A DNA stretch of 64,000 bases from Citrobacter arsenatis (GTDB lineage: Bacteria > Pseudomonadota > Gammaproteobacteria > Enterobacterales > Enterobacteriaceae): assembly GCF_004353845.1 (NCBI RefSeq), contig NZ_CP037864.1:5084001-5148000 (forward strand), in the 5' to 3' direction. Position numbers and translations under genes: made by a program. How positions within the stretch are numbered: position 1 is the stretch's first letter; every line of letters begins with the position of its first letter. This document shows, piece after piece, positions 8,885 through 17,406 of the stretch. The notes under the pieces are model-generated. The model was not told the origin of the DNA. It searched no databases and saw nothing but the letters and a program-made list of their open reading frames with translations.

Positions 8885-9865
8885 ATGATCATCGTTACCG
8901 GCGGCGCGGGCTTTATCGGCAGCAACATCGTTAAGTCCCTGAATGATAAAGGCATCACCGACATTCTGGTGGTGGACAACCTGAAAGACGGCACCAAGTT
9001 TGTTAACCTGGTGGATCTGAATATTGCTGACTACATGGACAAGGAAGACTTCCTAATCCAGATTATGGCCGGGGAAGATTTCGGCGATATCGAAGCGATT
9101 TTCCACGAAGGTGCATGCTCTTCCACCACCGAGTGGGACGGCAAGTATATGATGGATAATAACTATCAATACTCCAAAGAGCTGCTGCACTACTGCCTGG
9201 AGCGTGAAATCCCGTTCCTGTACGCGTCCTCTGCCGCCACCTATGGCGGTCGCACTTCTGATTTCATCGAATCCCGTGAATATGAAAAACCGCTGAACGT
9301 CTACGGCTACTCAAAATTCCTGTTCGATGAGTACGTGCGCCAGATCCTGCCAGAAGCCAATTCTCAGATTGTTGGCTTCCGCTATTTCAACGTCTACGGA
9401 CCGCGTGAAGGCCACAAAGGCAGCATGGCGAGCGTCGCTTTCCACCTCAATACCCAGCTCAACAATGGTGAAACACCAAAACTGTTCGAAGGCAGCGAAA
9501 ACTTCAAACGTGATTTCGTTTACGTTGGCGATGTGGCTGCGGTAAATCTGTGGTTCCTGGAAAACGGGGTTTCCGGCATCTTTAACCTCGGAACGGGTCG
9601 TGCGGAATCTTTCCAGGCTGTTGCCGATGCTACACTGGCGTATCACAACAAAGGCAGTATTGAGTACATCCCATTCCCGGAAAAACTGAAAGGTCGCTAC
9701 CAGGCATTTACTCAGGCCGATCTGACTAACCTGCGCGCAGCGGGCTATGACAAGCCGTTTAAAACCGTCGCCGAAGGCGTCACGGAATATATGGCCTGGC
9801 TGAACCGCGACAACGCTACAAATTCACAAAATCATTCGAGCGGTATCAAGGCGGCAACTAAGTGA
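8885..9865 (+). CDS. hldD: ADP-L-glycero-D-manno-heptose 6-epimerase with an ERIC-encoded C-terminal tail
   Basis: Last step in making ADP-L-glycero-D-manno-heptose, the heptose donor for WaaC and WaaF. The short-chain dehydrogenase fold is clear: GGAGFIGSN at residues 6-14 binds NADP, and the YGYSK catalytic Tyr/Lys pair lies near residue 140. The E. coli protein ends about MAWLNRDA (310 aa). Here the frame continues for 16 residues (NATNSQNHSSGIKAATK after MAWLNRD) to a TGA inside an ERIC repeat. The extra tail is low-complexity and probably tolerated. waaF follows after 148 bases instead of the near-abutting arrangement usual in this operon. Confidence 0.96.
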   Translation: MIIVTGGAGFIGSNIVKSLNDKGITDILVVDNLKDGTKFVNLVDLNIADYMDKEDFLIQIMAGEDFGDIEAIFHEGACSSTTEWDGKYMMDNNYQYSKELLHYCLEREIPFLYASSAATYGGRTSDFIESREYEKPLNVYGYSKFLFDEYVRQILPEANSQIVGFRYFNVYGPREGHKGSMASVAFHLNTQLNNGETPKLFEGSENFKRDFVYVGDVAAVNLWFLENGVSGIFNLGTGRAESFQAVADATLAYHNKGSIEYIPFPEKLKGRYQAFTQADLTNLRAAGYDKPFKTVAEGVTEYMAWLNRDNATNSQNHSSGIKAATK

Positions 9866-10012
9866 CAAATTCGTCTGGAACGAATTTGAACTGCCGGAGG
9901 CTGCCTTCGGTGAGGGACACGGACGTCCCTCATTCATTCCGGGAGCTTACAAGAGTAAGTGACCGGAGTGAACGCAGGCAGCCAACGCAGAGACAGCTTG
10001 AAGGATGAAGTG
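9820..10012 (+). repeat. Enlarged ERIC element at the hldD-waaF junction
   Basis: The left arm (about 9826-9868, with ATTCGAG and AAGGCGGCAA) and the right arm (about 9940-10012, with GGGAGCTTACA, AGTAAGTGACCGGAGTGA, CAGCCAACGCA and CAGCTTGAAGGATGA) match the two halves of the enterobacterial ERIC consensus as I know it. Between them is an extra segment of roughly 70 bases (about 9870-9940) with its own hairpin, GAGGGAC/GTCCCTC. Longer ERIC variants with internal insertions are known. The element overlaps the last hldD codons, and its right end supplies the AAGGA ribosome site just before the waaF ATG. Confidence 0.85.
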
Positions 10013-10013
10013 A

Positions 10014-11060
10014 ATGAAGATTTTGGTGGTTGGCCCGTCCTGGGTGGGCGACATGATGATGTCGCAAAGTCTCTATCGCACGCTCAAGGCGCGCTATCCC
10101 CAGGCAATAATCGACGTGATGGCACCAGCATGGTGCCGTCCACTGCTGTCGCGTATGCCTGAAGTCAACGAAGCCATTGCCATGCCGCTGGGACACGGCG
10201 CGCTGGAGATCGGCGAACGCCGTAAACTCGGTCACAGCCTGCGTGAAAAGCGCTATGACCGCGCCTACGTGCTGCCTAACTCGTTTAAATCAGCTCTGGT
10301 GCCGTTCTTTGCTGGCATTCCCCATCGTACAGGTTGGCGTGGCGAAATGCGCTACGGCCTGCTAAACGATGCGCGCGTGCTGGATAAAGACGCATGGCCG
10401 CTGATGGTCGAACGCTATGTGGCCCTGGCCTATGATAAAGGCGTGATGCTGTCGGCTAAAGATTTGCCGCAGCCTCTGCTATGGCCGCAGTTGCAGGTTA
10501 GCGAAGGTGAAAAGTCCCTGACCTGTAGTCAGTTCTCCCTTTCAGCTGAACGTCCCCTTATCGGTTTTTGCCCTGGTGCGGAATTTGGTCCTGCTAAGCG
10601 CTGGCCACATTACCACTATGCAGAACTGGCAAAGCAACTGATCGATGAAGGTCATCAGATTGTGCTGTTTGGCTCGGCAAAAGACCATGAGGCCGGAAAT
10701 GAGATTCTGGCAGCACTGAGCACTGAACAGCAGGCATGGTGCCGTAATCTGGCAGGCGAAACGCAACTGGAGCAGGCCGTCATTCTGCTCGCCGCCTGCA
10801 AAGCGGTCGTCACCAACGATTCTGGATTAATGCACGTGGCAGCCGCGCTGAACCGTCCATTAGTTGCGTTGTATGGCCCCAGCAGCCCGGATTTCACCCC
10901 GCCCCTTTCTCACAAGGCGCGCGTGATTCGTCTGATTACGGGTTATCACAAAGTGCGTAAGGGAGATGCGGCAGAAGGCTATCACCAGAGCCTGATTGAC
11001 ATCACGCCACAGCGCGTACTGGAAGAACTCAACGACCTGTTGTTACAAGAGGAAGCCTGA
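10014..11060 (+). CDS. waaF: ADP-heptose:LPS heptosyltransferase II
   Basis: Adds the second heptose to the LPS inner core on the cytoplasmic face of the inner membrane. The 348-residue GT9 protein shows the N-terminal donor-loop segment VVGPSWVGDMMMSQ, GFCPGAEFGPAKRWP at the domain junction, and the C-terminal TNDSGLMHVAAAL acceptor and nucleotide motif. The start ATG lies directly at the end of the ERIC element, and waaC begins four bases after the stop. Confidence 0.98.
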   Translation: MKILVVGPSWVGDMMMSQSLYRTLKARYPQAIIDVMAPAWCRPLLSRMPEVNEAIAMPLGHGALEIGERRKLGHSLREKRYDRAYVLPNSFKSALVPFFAGIPHRTGWRGEMRYGLLNDARVLDKDAWPLMVERYVALAYDKGVMLSAKDLPQPLLWPQLQVSEGEKSLTCSQFSLSAERPLIGFCPGAEFGPAKRWPHYHYAELAKQLIDEGHQIVLFGSAKDHEAGNEILAALSTEQQAWCRNLAGETQLEQAVILLAACKAVVTNDSGLMHVAAALNRPLVALYGPSSPDFTPPLSHKARVIRLITGYHKVRKGDAAEGYHQSLIDITPQRVLEELNDLLLQEEA

Positions 11061-11063
11061 CGG

Positions 11064-12032
11064 ATGCGGGTTCTGATCGTTAAAACGTCTTCTATGGGCG
11101 ATGTACTGCATACGTTGCCCGCATTAACCGATGCACAACAGGCCATCCCGGATATTCAATTTGATTGGGTAGTGGAAGAAGGGTTCGCGCAGATCCCTTC
11201 CTGGCACGCAGCCGTTGACCGGGTTATTCCAGTAGCGATTCGTCGTTGGCGTAAAGCCTGGTTTTCAGCACCGATTAAAGCCGAGCGTAAAACGTTCCGC
11301 GATGCGGTGCGTTTACAGCAGTATGACGCGATAATTGATGCGCAGGGCCTGGTCAAAAGTGCGGCGTTGGTTACGCGTCTGGCTCGTGGCATCAAGCATG
11401 GTATGGACTGGAGCACAGCCCGCGAACCGCTGGCTAGCCTGTTTTATAATCGCAAACATCATATTGCCAGGCAGCAGCACGCAGTAGAACGTACCCGCGA
11501 ATTGTTTGCCAAAAGTCTGGGATATGCCAAACCGCAATCGCAGGGTAATTACGCTATCGCACAGCATTTTCTGAATGAACGTAATGCTGATGCGGGCCAG
11601 TATGCCGTATTTCTTCATGCCACAACGCGTGATGATAAGCACTGGCCCGAAGCCAACTGGCGGGAGCTTATTGGCCTGTTAAATAACACGGGCATACGTA
11701 TTAAACTGCCCTGGGGTGCTCCCCATGAAGAAGCGCGCGCCAGAAGGCTGGCGGAAGGTTTTTCTAACGTCGATGTCCTGCCACGGATGAGTCTGGAAGA
11801 GGTCGCCCGTGTTCTCGCGGGGGCCAAATTTGTAGTGTCGGTTGATACAGGCCTGAGTCATTTAACCGCCGCACTGGATCGCCCCAATATTACGTTGTAT
11901 GGCCCAACAGACCCTGGATTGATTGGTGGGTACGGGAAGAATCAATACACACAGCAGAGCCTTTCCGGAAAATTGCAGGATCTGGACGCTAACTTAGTCA
12001 ATGCATCGCTGATTGATAATAATTTGCTTTAA
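11064..12032 (+). CDS. waaC: ADP-heptose:LPS heptosyltransferase I
   Basis: Transfers the first heptose to Kdo2-lipid A. The 322-residue GT9 protein has KTSSMGDVLHTLPAL at the N-terminus, and SVDTGLSHLTAAL and LYGPTDPGLIGGYG in the C-terminal donor domain. It abuts waaF upstream and lies 16 bases before waaL, the conserved hldD-waaF-waaC-waaL operon. Confidence 0.98.
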   Translation: MRVLIVKTSSMGDVLHTLPALTDAQQAIPDIQFDWVVEEGFAQIPSWHAAVDRVIPVAIRRWRKAWFSAPIKAERKTFRDAVRLQQYDAIIDAQGLVKSAALVTRLARGIKHGMDWSTAREPLASLFYNRKHHIARQQHAVERTRELFAKSLGYAKPQSQGNYAIAQHFLNERNADAGQYAVFLHATTRDDKHWPEANWRELIGLLNNTGIRIKLPWGAPHEEARARRLAEGFSNVDVLPRMSLEEVARVLAGAKFVVSVDTGLSHLTAALDRPNITLYGPTDPGLIGGYGKNQYTQQSLSGKLQDLDANLVNASLIDNNLL

Positions 12033-12048
12033 CTTTAAGAGATGAACC

Positions 12049-13332
12049 ATGCTTCGCCAACACATGTTTTCTCGCTTTATTAATAGTATAAAAAATAATC
12101 CATTCGATTCTATATACTTCTTATTTTATGCCGGGATCCTTGCAACTCTTGCGATGGTACTGGTCAATCCAGATGAAGCGTTGAAGGTATTTATTTTCTC
12201 CACGGCTCTGTCTCTGCCACTTATAGGAAAAAATATAAAGCATGTGTGCAGTAACAAACAAAACCTGGTTCTGCCTTTTATGTTGTTACTCTTCGGTTTA
12301 TTGCAGATTATTTGGGTAGAAATATTTAAACAACCCGGCTCAGCCTTTACCGGTGCTTACCGTTCATACCAGAATGGTGGCAAAGTGATGGCTTTTGCCG
12401 CACTTGTAATCGCCGCTTTAACATCATATGCGCCAAGTGCCAATAAAATCCGCTTCGCTAGTGTCTGGGTGATTCTTACGGCAATCGGTTTGTATCTTTT
12501 CGCCGGTTATCAACTTGCCGGAGCTGCTGACCCGTTAGAATACCGCGTTGCTCTTGGTTTTGAACATCAAACCGGCACGGCTTACGCTTTGACGCTAATT
12601 GCATTATTAGCCTCACAAGCGATCATTAATCTGCGTCTGAAACATACGGTTTCACTGTATCTGTTACATTTTTTGATCTCACTCGCAGTTATCATCACTA
12701 CACAAACCCGGGCTGCGATTTTGGTATATCCGATCCTGAGTATCAGCCTGTTTCTCATGCGCTATAGTCACAACCGGACCATGTTATTAAAGGCATTACT
12801 GGGCTTCGTGATCCTGGTAGTGGTAGCGTCAATTCCGCTTAAATCGATTATTGAAAATCGTTACCAGAACACGATGACCGATTTGCATTCCTATAGCCAA
12901 AACAATAGTAACACCTCTATTGGCGCGCGACTTGCAATGCAACGGGCTGGTATTGAGGCAGGGAAAGTACATCTCTGGGGGCAGTCACTTGAACAACGTA
13001 GTTCGGAAATTCAGAGGTTTGCTGTACAAGATAGGTCGCTGCAAGGGGCGATTAAATTCCTTGATGTCCATTTACATAACGAAATTGCTGATACCTTTTC
13101 ACTGAAGGGCATCACCGGAGTTGTTGTGCTACTCTTGCTCTATGCGACCATGTTTTTAAGAGCTTACTGGCAACGTAGCCCTCTGTTGTTCGTTATCTCA
13201 GGCGCTATCGCTATCTATGGCTTGAGTGATTTATTATTATACGCCAAAGGTGAAGCCTTGAGCAGCGTGTTAGCACTTTGCGTAACAACGATGCTGACAT
13301 TGGATCCTACGAGAGAATCAAGCCATGATTAG
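12049..13332 (+). CDS. waaL: O-antigen ligase
   Basis: Polytopic inner-membrane enzyme that transfers O-antigen from undecaprenyl diphosphate to the finished lipid A-core in the periplasm. Evidence is positional (directly after waaC) and structural: about ten to twelve hydrophobic helices over 427 residues, plus the Wzy_C/O-antigen-ligase pattern with TQTRAAILVYPI, followed by a large periplasmic loop rich in Gln and Ser that holds the HLWGQSLEQ segment. WaaL sequences are poorly conserved and co-vary with the outer core. Base composition becomes AT-rich from here on. The 3' end overlaps the next gene by eight bases. Confidence 0.92.
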   Translation: MLRQHMFSRFINSIKNNPFDSIYFLFYAGILATLAMVLVNPDEALKVFIFSTALSLPLIGKNIKHVCSNKQNLVLPFMLLLFGLLQIIWVEIFKQPGSAFTGAYRSYQNGGKVMAFAALVIAALTSYAPSANKIRFASVWVILTAIGLYLFAGYQLAGAADPLEYRVALGFEHQTGTAYALTLIALLASQAIINLRLKHTVSLYLLHFLISLAVIITTQTRAAILVYPILSISLFLMRYSHNRTMLLKALLGFVILVVVASIPLKSIIENRYQNTMTDLHSYSQNNSNTSIGARLAMQRAGIEAGKVHLWGQSLEQRSSEIQRFAVQDRSLQGAIKFLDVHLHNEIADTFSLKGITGVVVLLLLYATMFLRAYWQRSPLLFVISGAIAIYGLSDLLLYAKGEALSSVLALCVTTMLTLDPTRESSHD

Positions 13333-14338
13333 CGCTTCAGGTTATTTACTGAGCATTATTATACCTACATACAACAATGCTGAATTCATCGCAGATACCT
13401 TGACATCTATCCACCAGGGGATCACTGACGAGGTGGAGATAATAATTGTTAATGATGGCTCTACCGATCAGACCGAAGAACGCATTAATGCTTTTTATCG
13501 TGAAAAAAAGTGCGATAACATCAAGCTTATAAGTCAAAAAAATCAAGGCGTAGCTATTACCCGCAACGTTGGTCTGGCCCATGCGACAGGCAAATATATT
13601 GGATTTGTTGATAGCGATGATATTGTCTGTCCAGATTATTTCACTATCCTTCTCCCTAAATTAAAATCGGGTAAATACGATATTGTAGAATTCAATTTAA
13701 CCAGAGATATCAACAAGTTGTATCAGAACAAATCTGATACAAAAAACTCTCTGGTACAACAAGAAATTATTTTAACAGACGATAACTACGCACCGCTGTT
13801 ACCAACATTTCGTGCCGGACAATGGCATCTCATGACGAAAATCTTCCATCGTGACGTGATTGGTATGGATCGATTTGAAGAGCATCGCCGCTATGAAGAT
13901 GTCATTTTTTGTCCGTTCCAGTATTTCAAATGTCGCTCTATTTTAAAAATAGAGAACAAGCTTTATTACTATAGATTAAATGACAAAAGCATTACCGAGA
14001 ACATTATTGATAGCGATGCGGACAGTATCTTCTTTGCTATGCGAAAAATGTATAACTATGTGAATAAAAATAAAGCGAAACGTACCGTGGCCACCCTAAT
14101 GATTATCAACTGTTTTCTGGAAGGTCGTAAACTGTTACGCAAGAAAAAAGGTTATTATCGTTATAGTGAAAGTATGCTGAATGATATTCAAAATGCACTT
14201 GCATGCTGTGACACGAAAATCGTCAAGAAAAAAATAATCCTTAAGATGAAATATCCTCATATCGATCGTTCCATTTCTGAAATACGGTATAAAATAATAT
14301 CTGGTTGCAAGAGATTATTTTTTCGAAAGGGATTTTAA
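13325..14338 (+). CDS. Family 2 glycosyltransferase of the LPS core cluster
   Basis: Predicted cytosolic GT-A transferase that adds one sugar to the LPS core or to a core-linked unit; donor and acceptor unknown. The GT2 domain starts LLSIIIPTYNNAEFI, continues with IVNDGSTDQTEE, and has DSDD as the metal-binding motif near residue 96. The C-terminal third is Lys/Arg-rich and amphipathic, suggesting peripheral attachment to the inner membrane. The start overlaps the waaL stop by eight bases and the next gene follows after one base, so it is translationally coupled. Strongly AT-rich compared with waaF and waaC, as usual for exchanged core genes. E. coli K-12 has no gene here. Confidence 0.88.
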   Translation: MISASGYLLSIIIPTYNNAEFIADTLTSIHQGITDEVEIIIVNDGSTDQTEERINAFYREKKCDNIKLISQKNQGVAITRNVGLAHATGKYIGFVDSDDIVCPDYFTILLPKLKSGKYDIVEFNLTRDINKLYQNKSDTKNSLVQQEIILTDDNYAPLLPTFRAGQWHLMTKIFHRDVIGMDRFEEHRRYEDVIFCPFQYFKCRSILKIENKLYYYRLNDKSITENIIDSDADSIFFAMRKMYNYVNKNKAKRTVATLMIINCFLEGRKLLRKKKGYYRYSESMLNDIQNALACCDTKIVKKKIILKMKYPHIDRSISEIRYKIISGCKRLFFRKGF

Positions 14339-14339
14339 T

Positions 14340-15395
14340 ATGTTTGAAAAAGTCGACCGAGTTCTTATTTGCAAGCTCAAATTTTATGGTGACGTTCTGT
14401 TAACCACGCCTGTAATTGCCAGTATCCGGGCCCGTTATCCGCATGCTAAGATCGATCTGCTCCTCTATAAAGATACCAAAGCAATCCTGGCTGCCCATAA
14501 AGATATCAATAATTTTTATCTCATTGAGAAAAAGCAAGGCCTGGTAGCAACAGTAAAGAATTATCTTTCAGTGCGTCAGCAACTGAAGAAAAATCACTAT
14601 GACCTGATTGTTAACCTCACCGAACAATGGCCAATTGGGGCACTTATCGCCTCTTTACGCCGTCCCTCAATTGCCTTTAAGCGCGAAAAAGATCAGTGGA
14701 ACCGACTCTTTACGCGAGTAACACCATCAATTGGGACGCATATTGTTGAACAAAACCTATCTATTCTAAGGGGCATTGGGTTTAGCGAAGCAGAGTTAAA
14801 GAAAGAGATGTCTCTGAGTTATCGTCAGGATGATTATCAACATCTGGTATCACTGTTACCCGCACTGCCTGCACAGAAATATGTCGTTATACAACCCACG
14901 GCCAGACAAGAGTTTAAATGCTGGGATGATGATAAATTCGCGCATGTTATAGACCACCTGCATCAACGAGGTCTGCACGTCTATCTTACCTGTGGGCCAG
15001 CATTGAGTGAGCAGCAACAGGTCCAGCGCATTGCTGAACTGTGTCAATCTTCTCCTGACCTGACGCTGGCAGGTAAAACGACTTTCCTGCAACTGGCCGC
15101 GTTGATAGACCATGCAATCCTGTACATTGGTGTCGATTCCGCCCCCATGCACATGGCCGCTGCGTTAAAGACACCACAGGTTTGCCTGTTTGGTGCCACC
15201 AATTATCAACAATGGAAACCGTTGTCTGATAAAGCCGTATTGATTTGGGCTGGAGATTACCATCCAATGCCTTCACGGGATGAACTCGATCGGTCAAAAA
15301 AATACCTGACGTGGATACCTGAACAGGCCGTTATTGACGCTATCGATACGGTACTTCATGATAGTGACAATGTGAAAGGTAATGAGATAGCATAA
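14340..15395 (+). CDS. waaQ: WaaQ-like heptosyltransferase III, displaced to the waaL side
   Basis: GT9 heptosyltransferase. The N-terminal LICKLKFYGDVLLTTPVI, the central VVIQPTARQEFKCWDDDKF, and the C-terminal YIGVDSAPMHMAAAL resemble E. coli WaaQ, which adds the side-branch heptose III to heptose II, more than WaaC or WaaF. In E. coli and Salmonella waaQ is the first gene of the opposite-strand waaG operon; here that place is empty and this gene lies between a GT2 and a GT8 gene downstream of waaL. It could also be another heptosyltransferase of the WaaU/WaaK type, but the WaaQ motifs favour WaaQ. Gene boundaries are nearly abutting on both sides. Confidence 0.82.
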   Translation: MFEKVDRVLICKLKFYGDVLLTTPVIASIRARYPHAKIDLLLYKDTKAILAAHKDINNFYLIEKKQGLVATVKNYLSVRQQLKKNHYDLIVNLTEQWPIGALIASLRRPSIAFKREKDQWNRLFTRVTPSIGTHIVEQNLSILRGIGFSEAELKKEMSLSYRQDDYQHLVSLLPALPAQKYVVIQPTARQEFKCWDDDKFAHVIDHLHQRGLHVYLTCGPALSEQQQVQRIAELCQSSPDLTLAGKTTFLQLAALIDHAILYIGVDSAPMHMAAALKTPQVCLFGATNYQQWKPLSDKAVLIWAGDYHPMPSRDELDRSKKYLTWIPEQAVIDAIDTVLHDSDNVKGNEIA

Positions 15396-15396
15396 A

Positions 15397-16341
15397 ATGG
15401 ACAACAAAAATAACATTATTAATATTGCTTACTGCACAGACGCCAATTATCTGGAATATGTAGCAGTGTCCATTATGTCTGTCATAATGAACAACCCTGG
15501 ACAAGACATGTCATTTTTCGTCTTTGTCTATGACGTCACTGATGAAGAAATCAAAAAGCTACGTTCAACCAGTGATAAGATTCAGGTTATCAATATCGAT
15601 AAAGAAGAGATTGAAAAGTATAACAATGACTTTGCAATCAAACACCTGAACCGTTCAACCTATATGCGTCTGGCCGTACCACGCTTACTAAAAGATAAAG
15701 TTGATCATTTTATCTATTTAGATGCGGATACATTATGCTTTGACAAAATTAATGAAATTAATTGTATAGATATTAAAGATGTCATTAGTGCTGTCAGCCA
15801 TGATTCTCTTGACATTCATGATACAAAACATGCCAAACGTTTAGGTCTCCATACCGATCATTATTTTAATGCCGGTTTTTTGTATATTAATATTGCTAAC
15901 TGGCTCAAGTACGACATTGAACATAAGGCCAATACCGTTCTCTTTGAACAAGGAAAATCATTACCTTATTTTGACCAAGATGCGCTGAATATCGCAATGG
16001 ACGGTAATGTTAAATATATCGATAATCGATGGAATTTCTTGTTCAACTGGTTCACCGACCAACAAAAAGAGACTTTTTTCTACCAAAAAGATATTCTGCC
16101 AAGAATTATCCACTTCACCGGTGGGAGAAAGCCTTGGTATAAAGAACATACAGGGTTATCGCAGCAACTCTACCTTTTCTACCATCACTTTACGCCATGG
16201 CGAAACACAGAAATGCGTTCCTATGCTCCGCGTATGAGGCCTACTGATTATCGGGTTTACTCGCGCCAGGAGGCCAAAAAAGGAAATTATTATGCATCTC
16301 TCAAATGGTATATGAAATACCTTAAGACTAAACTACGTTAA
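15397..16341 (+). CDS. Family 8 glycosyltransferase, last gene of the waaL-side block
   Basis: Retaining GT8 hexosyltransferase. The N-terminal NIAYCTDANYLEY strand, the metal motif YLDADTLCF near residue 108, NAGFLYINIANW and the late HFTGGRKPW motif are typical of the family. At 314 residues it differs from the two minus-strand GT8 proteins in the region, lacking their VDRNF opening, and is more like the general-stress/capsule-type GT8 enzymes. It ends in a Lys/Tyr-rich amphipathic tail, likely membrane-peripheral. It starts one base after the WaaQ-like gene and is followed directly by the shared terminator. Likely adds glucose or galactose to the outer core; the sugar cannot be told from sequence. 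Confidence 0.87.
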   Translation: MDNKNNIINIAYCTDANYLEYVAVSIMSVIMNNPGQDMSFFVFVYDVTDEEIKKLRSTSDKIQVINIDKEEIEKYNNDFAIKHLNRSTYMRLAVPRLLKDKVDHFIYLDADTLCFDKINEINCIDIKDVISAVSHDSLDIHDTKHAKRLGLHTDHYFNAGFLYINIANWLKYDIEHKANTVLFEQGKSLPYFDQDALNIAMDGNVKYIDNRWNFLFNWFTDQQKETFFYQKDILPRIIHFTGGRKPWYKEHTGLSQQLYLFYHHFTPWRNTEMRSYAPRMRPTDYRVYSRQEAKKGNYYASLKWYMKYLKTKLR

Positions 16342-16343
16342 TA

Positions 16344-16369
16344 AAAAACTCCCGTGCGGGAGTTTTTTT
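16344..16369. terminator. Bidirectional terminator between convergent core operons
   Basis: ACTCCCG (16348-16354) pairs with CGGGAGT (16357-16363) around a two-base spacer, with A-runs on the left and T-runs on the right, so it works in both directions. The minus-strand GT8 stop codon lies inside its T-run. Confidence 0.9.
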
Positions 16370-17360
16370 ACTTACTTTTTAGCTTTTCACGTAAATAGCC
16401 AATATAGCTAATTATCGAGGCGAAGTATTTTCCCTGCAACCTTTCATGACGAGATTTCTTTTTAAACTGCTTTGGCGTTCTGGCTGGTAACAAAGGAAGG
16501 TCTGCCCAGGGCGAAGCTTTCCAGGCATCAACAAAAAACTGCGCAGAAGGGTAATTTGCCCATGAATTCCAGGGTTTAGTTACGCCAATATAATGAATAA
16601 GAATTGTATCATCCGTTATATATTCTTTATATTTCGAAAAATTCTTGCTTTTTAATTCTTGCTTAATACCATAGATAGCATTAAATCTTCTTTCCAGAAA
16701 AATCACCTTTTTCAAGAAAATAATATTCAAGACATCTTGGTCCGGGAATGAAAGTTTATTTTTCTTATCTAATAAGATATCAAAAGCTGCATTGATAAAA
16801 TTCTGTTCTTTCCACTGCTTTAGATTTGCAAATATGACACCTGAATTGAAGTAATCTTTATTTTTATTAATATCTCTGGCCGGGCTGTCATCAACATCAG
16901 TAATTACTGCTGCAACATGCTCCCCAAGATCAATTTGTGTAAGCTCTAAAAGTGAACCTTTACAAATTACATCCGCATCAATATATAGAAGCGAGTCAAT
17001 TTTCTCACCAAGATATTCAAAAGCAATAAACCTGAAGTACATTGCGTGCGACCAGGCGTGTCCACTTGGTAATACTTTTAACCCATTTGCATCCATAACA
17101 TAAATGGAGATATTTGCAGCAAATTGTTCTGCTGATTTCGCAATCCGCTGCTGATAATCAGCATCAATGTAGTCAGTAAAAAGATGAAAATGGATATTTA
17201 AATCTTTATTATTTAATAGCACCGATGTCATCGAGATTGCGGCACCAAACATAAAATTTCTGTCAACACCCCAAGCGATGTTAAGTTGTGTTTTTTGTTC
17301 GGCTGGCGCTTGATTAAACTCAAGTATCTTTTTTATAGACTGATGACAATCAAAGTTCAT
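16368..17360 (-). CDS. WaaJ/WaaR-type GT8 hexosyltransferase of the outer core
   Basis: Cytosolic transferase expected to add a hexose to the growing outer core. The 330-residue protein has the features of the WaaI/WaaO/WaaJ/WaaR group: IAWGVDRNFMFG near residue 29, YIDADVICKG as the DxD metal site, FNSGVIFANLKQW, DQDVLNI, and HYIGVTKPW followed by the C-terminal GT8 extension. It is a clear paralogue of the next gene upstream. As the last gene of the operon it probably acts after the other GT8 enzyme, but which linkage it makes cannot be read off. AT-rich. Confidence 0.87.
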   Translation of the reverse strand: MNFDCHQSIKKILEFNQAPAEQKTQLNIAWGVDRNFMFGAAISMTSVLLNNKDLNIHFHLFTDYIDADYQQRIAKSAEQFAANISIYVMDANGLKVLPSGHAWSHAMYFRFIAFEYLGEKIDSLLYIDADVICKGSLLELTQIDLGEHVAAVITDVDDSPARDINKNKDYFNSGVIFANLKQWKEQNFINAAFDILLDKKNKLSFPDQDVLNIIFLKKVIFLERRFNAIYGIKQELKSKNFSKYKEYITDDTILIHYIGVTKPWNSWANYPSAQFFVDAWKASPWADLPLLPARTPKQFKKKSRHERLQGKYFASIISYIGYLREKLKSK

Positions 17361-17406
17361 TCGCTATACCTATTTAAATTATTATCAATAAGTTGTTATT
17401 TTATAT

